Part shown: positions 54,471-63,527 of the stretch, one piece after another
How the letters are laid out: every line of letters begins with the position of its first letter
Position numbering within the stretch: position 1 is the stretch's first letter
Source of the DNA: Sphingobacterium composti
Lineage (GTDB): Bacteria > Bacteroidota > Bacteroidia > Sphingobacteriales > Sphingobacteriaceae
Direction: 5' to 3'
Assembly (NCBI RefSeq): GCF_009829075.1
Contig: NZ_WUQZ01000012.1
Span: 1 to 64,000 of the forward strand
Length of the DNA stretch: 64,000 nucleotides
Translations under genes and position numbers: made by a program
Notes under the pieces: model-generated
What the model saw: only the letters and a program-made list of their open reading frames with translations
Databases searched by the model: none
Told to the model about the DNA's origin: nothing

Positions 54471-55379
54471 ATGCATTTTGAAGAGAATAATCCATTAGAT
54501 GTTGTTTTGAATGATTTGTTCGAACACTATCGCAAGAATGTCGCAGACGTAGATAAAATCACAAAAGCTTTATTAGAAAAAGGTGTAGTAGAATCTCAAG
54601 ATGATATCGTGAATGATCATATTGCATTTCGTACACTTGGTGTTCCCAATCTTGGAATTGCTTCTTTTGAGAAGATATTCCTTACTTATGGATATGTAAA
54701 GCGTGACTATTATTATTTTGAAGGAAAAAAATTAGACGCTTATTGGTTTTCTCCTCCAGCGGAAGGCTACCCACGTATTTTCGTATCGGAGCTACGTGTA
54801 CGGGAATTGAGTCAAGAGGCGCAAGATATTATTTATAAATATACATCTCCGATTACTTCAGATCCCGTTGATGAATTGGATTTGACAAATGGTCAAGAAG
54901 CAGCAGCATTTTTGCAAAAACCATTATGGGAATTGCCGACTTCAGAAGAATACCAAACTTTATTAAATGAGAGCGAGTATGCCGCTTGGGTAATTTACAA
55001 CCGTTATTACTTAAATCATTATACGATTAGTATTCATGAATTAAAAGATGGCTACAATACGTTGGAAGAATTTAACGGATTTCTGCTAAGTATTGGTGTG
55101 AAGTTGAACAATTCAGGTGGAGTAATTAAAACCAGTGATGACAAATTGCTTCGTCAAAGTAGTACGGTTTCTGCTTTATATGAAGCTACATTTTCGGATG
55201 GTAAAAGCTTAGAAATAGCAGGTAGTTATGTGGAGTTTGCAGAACGATCAATTTTGCCTGAATATAAAGATTTGCCAAAGGATGAAATCAAGTCTAGACA
55301 TCGTCGTGACGGTTTTGAAACGAACAATGCAGACAAAATTTTTGAAAGTACATATACAACACAAATAAAAGGTTCGTAG
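54471..55379 (+). CDS. hglS: DUF1338 protein, 2-oxoadipate dioxygenase/decarboxylase (HglS/YdcJ type)
   Basis: 302 residues. DUF1338 enzymes such as Pseudomonas putida HglS convert 2-oxoadipate with O2 to D-2-hydroxyglutarate and CO2 in lysine catabolism. Candidate metal ligands are present with near-family spacing: His50 in VNDHIAFRTLG, His189 in YTISIHEL and Glu255 in SYVEFAERS; Arg54, four residues after the first His, matches the substrate-binding Arg. This protein is shorter than the Pseudomonas enzyme, as in other Bacteroidota. The stop is two bases before the start of a YdiJ-type dehydrogenase, the expected next enzyme for D-2-hydroxyglutarate. Function is inferred from family and context. 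Confidence 0.82.
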   Translation: MHFEENNPLDVVLNDLFEHYRKNVADVDKITKALLEKGVVESQDDIVNDHIAFRTLGVPNLGIASFEKIFLTYGYVKRDYYYFEGKKLDAYWFSPPAEGYPRIFVSELRVRELSQEAQDIIYKYTSPITSDPVDELDLTNGQEAAAFLQKPLWELPTSEEYQTLLNESEYAAWVIYNRYYLNHYTISIHELKDGYNTLEEFNGFLLSIGVKLNNSGGVIKTSDDKLLRQSSTVSALYEATFSDGKSLEIAGSYVEFAERSILPEYKDLPKDEIKSRHRRDGFETNNADKIFESTYTTQIKGS

Positions 55380-55381
55380 CA

Positions 55382-58321
55382 GTGGAAGAGAAGTTGCAGG
55401 AATTAAAAGAATCGCTCTCGGGCGATCTTTTTTTCGATGAGAAAATGCGCATGTTGTATGCAACAGACGCTTCTGCTTATCGCGAAATACCATTGGCCGT
55501 AGCTATACCCAAATCCGAGGATGATATTCAAAAATTAATTTCTTTTGCAAGTAAAAATAAAACTTCCTTAATTCCACGTACAGCAGGAACTTCTCTTGCG
55601 GGGCAAGTAGTAGGAAATGGAATTGTAGTAGATGTTTCCAAACATTTCACGAAAATATTAGAACTCAACAAAGAAGAAAATTGGGTGAAAGTACAACCTG
55701 GAGTGATTCGCGATGAGTTGAATATGTTTTTGCGATCGTATGATTTGTATTTTGGTCCAGAAACTTCTACTGCCAATCGTGCCATGATAGGTGGGATGGT
55801 CGGAAATAATTCTTGTGGATCGAATTCTTTGATTTATAAAAGTACCCGCGAGCACACGCTTGAGGTAGAAGGTTATCTCTCGGATGGTACTAAAGTGACG
55901 TTTTCTGACGTGACTTTTGAAGAATTTATTGCCAAATGTGAACTTCCTAATTTGGAAGGTAAGATATATAAACATATACGATCTTTATTATCGGATTACC
56001 GAAATCAAGAAGAGATACGAAAGGAATTTCCAAAGAAATCAATAGAACGACGTAACACAGGTTATGCGATTGACTTACTTCTAGAAACAGATCCGTTTAG
56101 CACGGATGGGGCGAGATTTAATTTTTCTAAATTAATTTGTGGTTCAGAAGGAACGTTATTGTTTATTACTTCTATTAAGTTGAATGTCAGTCCGCTCGCA
56201 AAGTGGCCGACCGGATTACTTTGTGTGCATTTTGCCTCACTGGATGATGCATTGAAAGCAAATTTAATTGCTTTAAAACATCAACCTTTGGTTAGTGAGT
56301 TGATGGATGATTATATTTTAGCTTGTACCGAGAATAATCTAGAACAACAGCAAAATCGATTTTTTGTCAAAGGAAATCCTAAAGCCATTCTGATTATCGA
56401 ATATGATGGCGAAACAGAAGCAGAGCTACAACAAAAAGTAGCAAATGTAGAGGCAGATATGCGTACCGCAGGATTTGGGTATTATTTTCCATTAATAGTG
56501 GGTGCGGATAAAAAGAAAGTTTGGGATTTGCGTAAAGCTGGACTTGGTTTGTTGAGTAACACGCCTACAGACGCTAAACCTGTTGCTGTAATTGAGGATA
56601 CGGCAGTCGATGTAAAAGATTTGCCAGCTTACATCGCTGAATTCAACCAGATTTTAGCAAAATATAATTTGTATTCGGTGCATTATGCCCATGCGGCTAC
56701 TGGTGAATTACATTTGCGTCCAATTATTGATTTAAAAACGAAAGAAGGGAATGAACTGTTTCGTAAAATCGCTTTTGAGATTGCCACACTTGTCAAGAAA
56801 TATAGAGGATCGCTTAGCGGTGAACATGGGGATGGGCGTTTGCGCGGTGAATTTATAGCTTATATGATTGGGGAGCATAATTACCAGTTATTGAGAGATA
56901 TTAAGAATACTTGGGATCCAAACGGTATTTTTAATCCTGGCAAAATCGTAGATACACCAGTAATGAATACTTTTCTGCGTTATCAACCAGGAGTTGCTAC
57001 GCGTAATATTCTCTCTACTTTTCGATACAAAGGTCAAAATATTCTCCATCACGTGGAACAATGTAATGGCTCAGGTGATTGTCGCAAGACGGAACTGTCA
57101 AATGGCACAATGTGTCCTTCGTATATGGCGACTAGAAATGAACATGATACAACACGTGCCCGAGCAAATATCTTACGCGAATTCTTAACAAATTCGACTA
57201 AAGATAATCCTTTTGATCATCCTGAAATTAAGGAAGTCATGGATTTGTGCTTGAGTTGTAAAGGTTGTAAAATTGAATGTCCTTCTAGTGTAGACATGGC
57301 TAAGGTGAAAGCAGATTTTCTACAAGCTTATCATGATGCTAATGGATTGCCCTTACGCACTAGGATTGTCGGTATGGTAGATCAATTGACCGCTTTGATG
57401 GCTTATATTCCAAATCTGTACAATTGGGGAACGTCAAATAAGTTTACAGCTAAGCTAGTAAAGGATATATTAGGCTTTGATTATAGAAGAAATATTCCTC
57501 AAATAGCTCCAACGTCATTGCGGAAGTGGTTTATAAATCGCGAGAAGCCATTGTGGAAAGATAAAAAATCAATTAAGCAAGTATATTTCTATTGCGATGA
57601 ATTTACAAACTATAATGATGTGGAACTGGGGAAAAAATCAATTCTGTTGCTGGAAGGGTTGGGGTATGAAGTGTTAGTAATAGATCATGCATTTAGTGGT
57701 AGAGCACTAATTTCTAAGGGCATGTTGCGAGAAGCACGTAAACTTGCAAATAGAAATGTGCGTATCTTCTCTTCACGCTTGACCGATGAAATAGCGTTAG
57801 TAGGGGTAGAGCCTTCGGCTATTTTGTGCTTTAGAGATGAGTATGTGGATCTGGTTGATGAAGAATTGGAGCAAGAGGCACAACGTATCGCACCTTTTGC
57901 GATGGTCATAGAAGAGTTTTTGTGGAAGGAAATTGAAAAAGGAAATATTAAAAGTGATTCTTTTGTCGATCGACAACAAGACATATTATTGCATACACAC
58001 TGCCAGCAAAAGGCTTGGAAATTGCAGCAATGTACCGCGAGTTTATTAGCCTTTCCAGTAAGTCATCAAGTAGAAATCATTCCATCAGGCTGTTGCGGTA
58101 TGGCGGGAGCTTTTGGATACGAGAAAGAACATTATGATGTCTCCATGAAAATTGGCGAATTAGTGCTTTTTCCAAAAGTAAGGGCTAAAAGTCAACAAAC
58201 TATTGTGGTTGCTACTGGAGGTAGCTGTCGACACCAGATTCAGGACGGAACGAAAGAAACCGCTGTACATCCTGTAGAAGTGCTGTATAATGCATTAAAA
58301 GAGAAGCTTCGTCTTTATTAA
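55382..58321 (+). CDS. FAD-linked and Fe-S oxidoreductase (GlcD-like plus LutA-like), probable D-2-hydroxyglutarate dehydrogenase
   Basis: 979 residues from a GTG start at 55382; MEEKLQELKESL is a normal beginning. The N-terminal half is a VAO-type FAD-binding oxidase: PRTAGTSLAGQVVGNGIVVD near 62, GPETSTANRAMIGGMVGNNS near 122, and SLSGEHGDGRLRGEF near 480. The C-terminal half has ferredoxin-like clusters (CNGSGDCRKTE..GTMCPSYMA near 560 and CLSCKGCKIECPSS near 622) and CCG-type motifs, the last PSGCCGMAGAFGYEKEH near 903. E. coli YdiJ, of the same architecture, oxidises D-2-hydroxyglutarate. With HglS two bases upstream, the pair would take 2-oxoadipate to 2-oxoglutarate. The substrate is inferred. 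Confidence 0.85.
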   Translation: MEEKLQELKESLSGDLFFDEKMRMLYATDASAYREIPLAVAIPKSEDDIQKLISFASKNKTSLIPRTAGTSLAGQVVGNGIVVDVSKHFTKILELNKEENWVKVQPGVIRDELNMFLRSYDLYFGPETSTANRAMIGGMVGNNSCGSNSLIYKSTREHTLEVEGYLSDGTKVTFSDVTFEEFIAKCELPNLEGKIYKHIRSLLSDYRNQEEIRKEFPKKSIERRNTGYAIDLLLETDPFSTDGARFNFSKLICGSEGTLLFITSIKLNVSPLAKWPTGLLCVHFASLDDALKANLIALKHQPLVSELMDDYILACTENNLEQQQNRFFVKGNPKAILIIEYDGETEAELQQKVANVEADMRTAGFGYYFPLIVGADKKKVWDLRKAGLGLLSNTPTDAKPVAVIEDTAVDVKDLPAYIAEFNQILAKYNLYSVHYAHAATGELHLRPIIDLKTKEGNELFRKIAFEIATLVKKYRGSLSGEHGDGRLRGEFIAYMIGEHNYQLLRDIKNTWDPNGIFNPGKIVDTPVMNTFLRYQPGVATRNILSTFRYKGQNILHHVEQCNGSGDCRKTELSNGTMCPSYMATRNEHDTTRARANILREFLTNSTKDNPFDHPEIKEVMDLCLSCKGCKIECPSSVDMAKVKADFLQAYHDANGLPLRTRIVGMVDQLTALMAYIPNLYNWGTSNKFTAKLVKDILGFDYRRNIPQIAPTSLRKWFINREKPLWKDKKSIKQVYFYCDEFTNYNDVELGKKSILLLEGLGYEVLVIDHAFSGRALISKGMLREARKLANRNVRIFSSRLTDEIALVGVEPSAILCFRDEYVDLVDEELEQEAQRIAPFAMVIEEFLWKEIEKGNIKSDSFVDRQQDILLHTHCQQKAWKLQQCTASLLAFPVSHQVEIIPSGCCGMAGAFGYEKEHYDVSMKIGELVLFPKVRAKSQQTIVVATGGSCRHQIQDGTKETAVHPVEVLYNALKEKLRLY

Positions 58322-58346
58322 GATGAAGCTTCTCTTTTAATTTTTT
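58295..58346. terminator. Bidirectional terminator overlapping the dehydrogenase stop codon
   Basis: 58295-58315 pairs with 58320-58340 (core GAGAAGCTTC / GAAGCTTCTC, one G-T pair) around loop TATT; T run to 58346. The TAA stop (58319-58321) is inside the hairpin. It separates converging genes. Confidence 0.85.
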
Positions 58347-58368
58347 GTCAAATAGACGTTTAAATTAA

Positions 58369-59211
58369 TTACTTTACCGCATTCAAAGCTTCAGTATTCA
58401 ATTTAATGTATTCGCCATTGTTGGCTTTTTTAGCCATGTCAATACCTTCTTGAGCGGCTTTTCTAGCTTCAGCTTTATCACCTGCTTTTGCTAAGATGCG
58501 AGATTTCCAATATTTAATATGTGCAGCACTAGTATTTCCTTCATCCGCTAATTTCACCCATTCAGCAGCTTTCTTTATATCCAAATTGTTGTTAAAATAA
58601 TATTGAGCGGCTTGGAAATATGGTTTTTTCTCACCTTGCATAGCTTGGTCAATACTTGCCATTATTTCTTTAGACTGATCTGTCTTGATGTTAAATGCTA
58701 CTTTTGTGTTTTCCCAAGCTAAACTTACTTGAGTTGAATTAGTAGTAACATTATCAAAAGAAATAGTAAAAGTCTCTACTTTACTCGCTAATTTCTGAGA
58801 CTTTACTTTGAAGCGCAAGAAATCATCTGCTTGATTGTATTGGTATGCCCCCCATTGTTTAGGGTTTTTACTCAAAATTATTGTCCAGTCTGTTGGTGTA
58901 GGTATTGTGAAAATACCATATGTGCCAGCAGGAACGATATTACCTTCAATATTCACTTCTTCATCCAATGTCAGTGTAGGTATATTATTTGCACCTGTAC
59001 GCCACACTTCATTGTATGGCACTAATCCACCAAATATTTTACGATCTTTTATGTTCGGACGTTGGTAAGACAAAATTATGTTCTTGATACCTAGCCCCTG
59101 AATAATTGTGGTGGTACTACTTGCAGGAGGTAATTGTACCTGAGCTTGGCTCATTTCAGTTCCTATGAACATTAATGCTACCGTAGCTATTGATAAAATA
59201 GTTTTTTTCAT
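58369..59211 (-). CDS. DUF2911 exported protein with TPR-like C-terminus
   Basis: 280 residues with signal peptide (MSQAQ, about 24). DUF2911 covers about 28-185: LPPASSTTTIIQGLGIKNI, LSYQRPNIKDRKIFGGLVPY, EVWRTGANNIPTLTL and AGTYGIFTIPTPTDWTIIL. The last about 90 residues are helical and repeat-like (ASIDQAMQGEKKPYFQAAQY, KKAAEWVKLADEGN, AGDKAEARKAAQEG). No enzymatic role is known for the family. It is the second gene of a minus-strand pair, 16 bp after the GH123-like gene. Confidence 0.85.
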   Translation of the reverse strand: MKKTILSIATVALMFIGTEMSQAQVQLPPASSTTTIIQGLGIKNIILSYQRPNIKDRKIFGGLVPYNEVWRTGANNIPTLTLDEEVNIEGNIVPAGTYGIFTIPTPTDWTIILSKNPKQWGAYQYNQADDFLRFKVKSQKLASKVETFTISFDNVTTNSTQVSLAWENTKVAFNIKTDQSKEIMASIDQAMQGEKKPYFQAAQYYFNNNLDIKKAAEWVKLADEGNTSAAHIKYWKSRILAKAGDKAEARKAAQEGIDMAKKANNGEYIKLNTEALNAVK

Positions 59212-59227
59212 TTTTCCCTTTATATAT

Positions 59228-60973
59228 TTAGTGTGAATTTACTAATTTTTTTAAGGATTTGACCTGCTCAGGAATCAAATCTCGATTAATATTTTTATTA
59301 CTAAATATTTCTATCTCTTTTGCCAGCTTTTGTAATTCTGCTAACTTACCCTTATTTATAAGTATTTGGCGTAAAGATTTAATCTTTTCTACTAATTGAA
59401 TCCCTTCTCTAAGTTTCTCAAAACGAATACTTGTTTCGTTTTCAGGATACACCAAATAAGTATCACCTGCAGCCCATGAGCCAAAACGGGTATCTTCAAG
59501 TGGATTTCTATTCCAACAGTCGTAAGCCCAGCGCAAATATCCATCAAAACCACGTTGAATGGTATTTACAATCATATAAATTGGCTCATGATACCCCGAA
59601 CTTGTGAACGTATTTGGGAATATTTCAGTACAACAGGTGTAAGCTGTCGTCTTGTAACCCTTCGCTTTGCGCGAAGCCAAAATATCTTCTGCCATCGTAT
59701 CGTAAAATGGAATTGCGTAGTCTATTATATCGTCCGATAATTCAGGATGGTAGTAGCCTGCCAGTGAGATTTGAAAGTTTGGATCTGCTTTTTTGATAAT
59801 TCCAATAGCGGCTTGCATATCTTTCATCGGACGCTCATCCATTGCAATAGTAGTTTTTTTAAACCAACCTTTTTTCTTTAAGTGCGCTGCAAAATCTTTT
59901 AAGAAAGGATACCAATGATCTTCGTATGTTTTTTCGCCTGGTTTTGCTTTTAAGACTTGTCTTTGTTGTGTTGCCTCATCAAAGTAATAAAAAGACAAGT
60001 TCCACGGAATCATGCTGTAACAATTGATGTAATCCGATACGCCTACCTCATGCATATATTCCACCCATCGGTCAAATAAAGTATAATCGTAATGCCAAGA
60101 TCCATCTGTTTTCTTGGTCCAACGAATCATCGCATCATATTTGTCAAAAGTTTGGCTATTCCAAGGATCATAGATCAAAGTAGTGGTAATGTTCTTTTGC
60201 CCCGCATTTGCTAAGCGTTCCATTGAAGGGCGAATCTTTTTCAGATGTGCTTCCGAAAACACTTCTAAATTGTAATATCGTGCAGAAGAATATGGGTTTT
60301 GCCATAAATCTAGGTGGAAATCCCAATCTTTTGCTGCGGCTAATTTATGTTTTGAAACATTGATATTAAAAGACAATGTAAGCTCTTTGGTTTGATTGCT
60401 AGATTTTATTTTCACGTTCACTTCTCCCTTATAAATTCCAGGTTTAGCATCCTGCGGAACTGTTACACTCAACCACAATGGTCTTGATTCCTTCGAATTG
60501 AAAGTAAAAGTAGTTGAATTTAAAATACGGTCGGCCACTACTGTAGAATCTAAAATCACGTTGATACCACAAGCCGATTTTAATTTGGAAGGATCATCAC
60601 TGATTACATATGCGATGGGAGCGAATTGAATATTATTTTTGGTAATGCGATTTTTGTTTGATTTAAGATCTGAAACTGAAAGTTTTAAAACAGAGTTGTC
60701 AAATTTTATATCCTTAGTCCAAACAGCAAGTTGTGTATTCACGGTTTCACCTGCCCACGCCTCTGCTTTCCAAGTTTTGTTTATTTCTTTTGTAGGAACG
60801 TTGTGTTTAGATACACTGAAATCAGGATCAATAAATGAGAATTTAATTTCATTATCAAGTTTCTCCCATGCTCGGAGATCAGCTAAATGTTTTTTCGGAT
60901 CGGCAATTTCTTTAAATTGTGCGAAGGATGAAGCACAAATTAAAGTAAACATCAAAGTAAGAAGTCTTTTCAT
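59228..60973 (-). CDS. GH123-like glycoside hydrolase (former DUF4091), exported
   Basis: 581 residues with signal peptide (ASSFAQ, about 19). An N-terminal beta-sandwich (about 30-215) with KTWKAEAWAGETVNTQLAVW and PGIYKGEVNVKIKSS precedes a TIM-barrel catalytic domain with WDFHLDLWQNPYSSARYY, NITTTLIYDPWNSQTFD, and TIAMDERPMKDM. The Asp-Glu pair in this last motif matches the catalytic dyad of GH123 beta-N-acetylgalactosaminidases, which use substrate-assisted catalysis. Also GFDGYLRWAYDCWNRNPLED near the end. It probably acts on a GalNAc-containing glycan in the periplasm or outside. No SusC/SusD is adjacent. Forms an operon with the DUF2911 gene. Confidence 0.82.
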   Translation of the reverse strand: MKRLLTLMFTLICASSFAQFKEIADPKKHLADLRAWEKLDNEIKFSFIDPDFSVSKHNVPTKEINKTWKAEAWAGETVNTQLAVWTKDIKFDNSVLKLSVSDLKSNKNRITKNNIQFAPIAYVISDDPSKLKSACGINVILDSTVVADRILNSTTFTFNSKESRPLWLSVTVPQDAKPGIYKGEVNVKIKSSNQTKELTLSFNINVSKHKLAAAKDWDFHLDLWQNPYSSARYYNLEVFSEAHLKKIRPSMERLANAGQKNITTTLIYDPWNSQTFDKYDAMIRWTKKTDGSWHYDYTLFDRWVEYMHEVGVSDYINCYSMIPWNLSFYYFDEATQQRQVLKAKPGEKTYEDHWYPFLKDFAAHLKKKGWFKKTTIAMDERPMKDMQAAIGIIKKADPNFQISLAGYYHPELSDDIIDYAIPFYDTMAEDILASRKAKGYKTTAYTCCTEIFPNTFTSSGYHEPIYMIVNTIQRGFDGYLRWAYDCWNRNPLEDTRFGSWAAGDTYLVYPENETSIRFEKLREGIQLVEKIKSLRQILINKGKLAELQKLAKEIEIFSNKNINRDLIPEQVKSLKKLVNSH

Positions 60974-61023
60974 AGTCTATAATTTGATGCTCAAAATACG
61001 AAATTAATTCTTCTTAAATAAGA

Positions 61024-61045
61024 AAGGCTTTCGATGGAAAGCCTT
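61024..61045 (-). terminator. Terminator after the SerB-ACT gene
   Basis: AAGGCTTTC (61024-61032) and GAAAGCCTT (61037-61045) form a 9-bp stem; on the minus strand it is followed by TCTTATTT. It lies between the SerB-ACT stop and the GH123-like start, making two separate units. Confidence 0.72.
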
Positions 61046-61051
61046 CACGTA

Positions 61052-62350
61052 TTATTGTTTGTATAATATTCTAAATTTGATTGTATTTTCGATCTTCTTG
61101 AGCTGTGTGATTAGTTTTTTATCATAATTCGAATCAATATCTGTAACCACATAACCTAAATCACCACGTGTCATCAAAAATTGCGATAATATGTTGATTT
61201 GATTATCCGCATAAATATTATTGATACGTGCTAAGATGCCTGGTACATTTTTGTGAATATGTAATAAACGGTGACCTTTTAATTTTTTAGGTAAAATCAA
61301 ATGCGGGAAATTACGACTTTGATCTGTATCACCATTGTTGATAAAATCAGCCATACGGCGCGGCACAAATTCAGCATTGGTGTGTTTCTCTTTTTTATCA
61401 TCAAAAATTACAATACCTTTTTGCGTACACAACGTTCTGCTTACATTACCTTTTACATCACCTAAGTAACCCAAAGTTTTCAATTTATCCGCTCGAGACA
61501 ATTGTTCGTTTGATACTTGTACACCATTACCTAACAATAACATTCCAACATCTTTGGTGTATTTTTCTTCAAAAGTATCTTTCACACGGATAGAGAAACC
61601 ATCTCGCTTCAAAATGTGCGCTGAAATCTCAGGAACATCACCTACAATCAGACATAAAATACGATTCTTTGGGTAAGAAATTGCCGAAGGCAATTGATTC
61701 ACGTACAAGAATTCGTCAAAACTTGGGGTAACGTGATCCGCATTTTCCGTAACACTTTTGCGTGAAATATTCTCTGTGAACGCGAAAAATTTCTCAATCA
61801 ATCCCGACTCTTTCAGCTGAAAATCAGAATAGCCATCACCGATACCATAAATAGTACCTTGGATGTTTAGATCTTTCAAAAGCTGAACTTTACCACCTTC
61901 ATTCGAAAGCGGATTCGTGTCGTCGTACCCAACAATGTAGCCGTTTTCATCAAATTTGAACGTATTGGCGTAAATGTTTTCTTCCAAAATCCCGTAAGGT
62001 GATACTACAGGAATAATGAACTCTTTGAAACCACCGGATACAATCCAAGCAGTCTCCGAATTTTGTTTGAAAAACTCACGATTTCTGTCAAAGGATTTCG
62101 AAACTTTTTTCTTCAAATGCTTAATCAGCTTTTGTAAATGCTCTTTATTTGCTCGTAATAAAGCAATACGACCAGCCAGAGCCTCACGGAAAGAAATTTT
62201 TCCTTCCATCGCTAAGTTGGTAAAGCGTTCGATTTCTTTGTAAACTTTTTCTTGATCTGGACTACCTTCTAATGATATACGAGCCAGCTCGTCCAATGCC
62301 TCCACTTGCGTGAACGTACTGTCGAAATCAATGATGTAATAATTTTTCAC
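61052..62350 (-). CDS. serB: Phosphoserine phosphatase (HAD) fused to a 3-PGDH-like segment and ACT domain
   Basis: 432 residues. The HAD phosphatase (about 1-215) has DFDST with nucleophile Asp8 and acid Asp10, SGGF with Ser105, Lys154 and GDGYSD (171-176), and should hydrolyse phosphoserine to serine. The middle (about 225-350; NRILCLIVGDVPEISAHIL, LKTLGYLGDVKGNVSRTL) resembles a degenerate piece of D-3-phosphoglycerate dehydrogenase without its NAD motif. The end (about 358-432) is an ACT domain close to that of SerA (HRLLHIHKNVPGILARINNI), suggesting serine feedback. Six bases downstream of the epimerase gene. Assignment as SerB rests on the HAD motifs; a different phosphatase substrate is possible. 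Confidence 0.83.
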   Translation of the reverse strand: MKNYYIIDFDSTFTQVEALDELARISLEGSPDQEKVYKEIERFTNLAMEGKISFREALAGRIALLRANKEHLQKLIKHLKKKVSKSFDRNREFFKQNSETAWIVSGGFKEFIIPVVSPYGILEENIYANTFKFDENGYIVGYDDTNPLSNEGGKVQLLKDLNIQGTIYGIGDGYSDFQLKESGLIEKFFAFTENISRKSVTENADHVTPSFDEFLYVNQLPSAISYPKNRILCLIVGDVPEISAHILKRDGFSIRVKDTFEEKYTKDVGMLLLGNGVQVSNEQLSRADKLKTLGYLGDVKGNVSRTLCTQKGIVIFDDKKEKHTNAEFVPRRMADFINNGDTDQSRNFPHLILPKKLKGHRLLHIHKNVPGILARINNIYADNQINILSQFLMTRGDLGYVVTDIDSNYDKKLITQLKKIENTIKFRILYKQ

Positions 62351-62356
62351 TGCTGT

Positions 62357-63346
62357 TTAGATTGTTTGTGTTTTTTTGTTGTTATAATATGTGTTCGCTA
62401 TTTCTTCTAGCGTACGGTTCAAAGGTTTGAATGAGTAATTAATCGTCGAGACAATCTTTTCATTCGAATAAGACAAAAGATCGGAAGCTGCATGCGTAGA
62501 TTCTTCGGTAATGACAGGCTTTTTACCTGTAATCATTGAAGCTACTTTTGCAGCACGCCAGGCAAGCGAAAGCATCCATGAATTCGCGCGAATGGTCGGT
62601 GCTTTTTTATTTATCAATTTTGCTATACGCGATAATAACTCTTTATTCGAGATATTTTCCGAATTCAGAATAAATCTTTCGCCTGATATGGATTCACAAT
62701 TCATCAGTTGCACCATGATTTTACTCACATCCTCTACATCTACAATGCCTAGAGAACCGCCTGTGAATATTTTTATACCGTTGTTTACCAATTCGAATAT
62801 TGCACCTGAACCTTTCTTGTAAGAGCCGATACCCATAATCACGGAAGGATTAATAATTACCGCGTCCAGTCCTTCGTTAATCCCACGCCATACTTCCAAT
62901 TCGGATTTGTATTTCGATAAGGAGTAATTAGATAATTTGGGATTGAATTCCCATTTGTCTAGTTCGTTGACAGGTTTATTGTTTTTACTGGTACCCAATG
63001 CTGCTATCGAACTCACGTGAAGCAGTCTAGCTTTGTGTGCCAAACACAAATTTACAATATGTGAAGTGCCTTCCACATTGATCAAAAACATTTCTGGGGC
63101 ATCTTCCTTTTGGTAAGATACTTTAGCGGCGCAGTGATAAACTTGCGTAATCCCTTTGAATACCTCCTCCAATGCAAAATAATCCGTCACATCGGCATCC
63201 ACCCATTGTATCAATGAAGAAGATTTTAATTTATCTGGAATACTTGAAGATGACCTCTTTGTTGCCACGACTGCATGCCCTTGATCAATTAACAATTTGA
63301 TGAGCGCTGACCCTAAAAATCCTGTTCCTCCAGTTACTAATATCAC
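62357..63346 (-). CDS. NAD-dependent epimerase/dehydratase family protein (extended SDR)
   Basis: 329 residues. Rossmann loop TGGTGFLG (5-12), the DADVTDYFALEEVF segment, VYHCAAKVSYQ, HVSSIAALG and YSLSKYKSE (catalytic Tyr-x-x-x-Lys near 140-145) place it among extended short-chain dehydrogenases, closest in feel to dihydroflavonol-4-reductase-like or nucleoside-sugar epimerase-like members. The substrate cannot be told. It is first of a minus-strand pair with the SerB-ACT gene and divergent from the arginase-fold gene across 181 bp. Confidence 0.88.
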   Translation of the reverse strand: MILVTGGTGFLGSALIKLLIDQGHAVVATKRSSSSIPDKLKSSSLIQWVDADVTDYFALEEVFKGITQVYHCAAKVSYQKEDAPEMFLINVEGTSHIVNLCLAHKARLLHVSSIAALGTSKNNKPVNELDKWEFNPKLSNYSLSKYKSELEVWRGINEGLDAVIINPSVIMGIGSYKKGSGAIFELVNNGIKIFTGGSLGIVDVEDVSKIMVQLMNCESISGERFILNSENISNKELLSRIAKLINKKAPTIRANSWMLSLAWRAAKVASMITGKKPVITEESTHAASDLLSYSNEKIVSTINYSFKPLNRTLEEIANTYYNNKKTQTI

Positions 63347-63527
63347 GTGCTTTGTTATATAATGTTTTAGCCATTCAAATATAGATTTTTAGGCTTTGGA
63401 ATGCAAAAGTTATACGTTATTTATATGATTTGAATGCATTTAAAAGTTTTATGATTTGGATGAATAAATGCATATTTGCATAGCGATATACCAAAATATA
63501 GTTTTTCGTTATTAATAATTTCCAAAT

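Noticed and set aside
57050..57066. CACGTGGAAC resembling half of a parS site
   Set aside because: It lies within the dehydrogenase coding sequence and matches only part of the 16-bp parS consensus.
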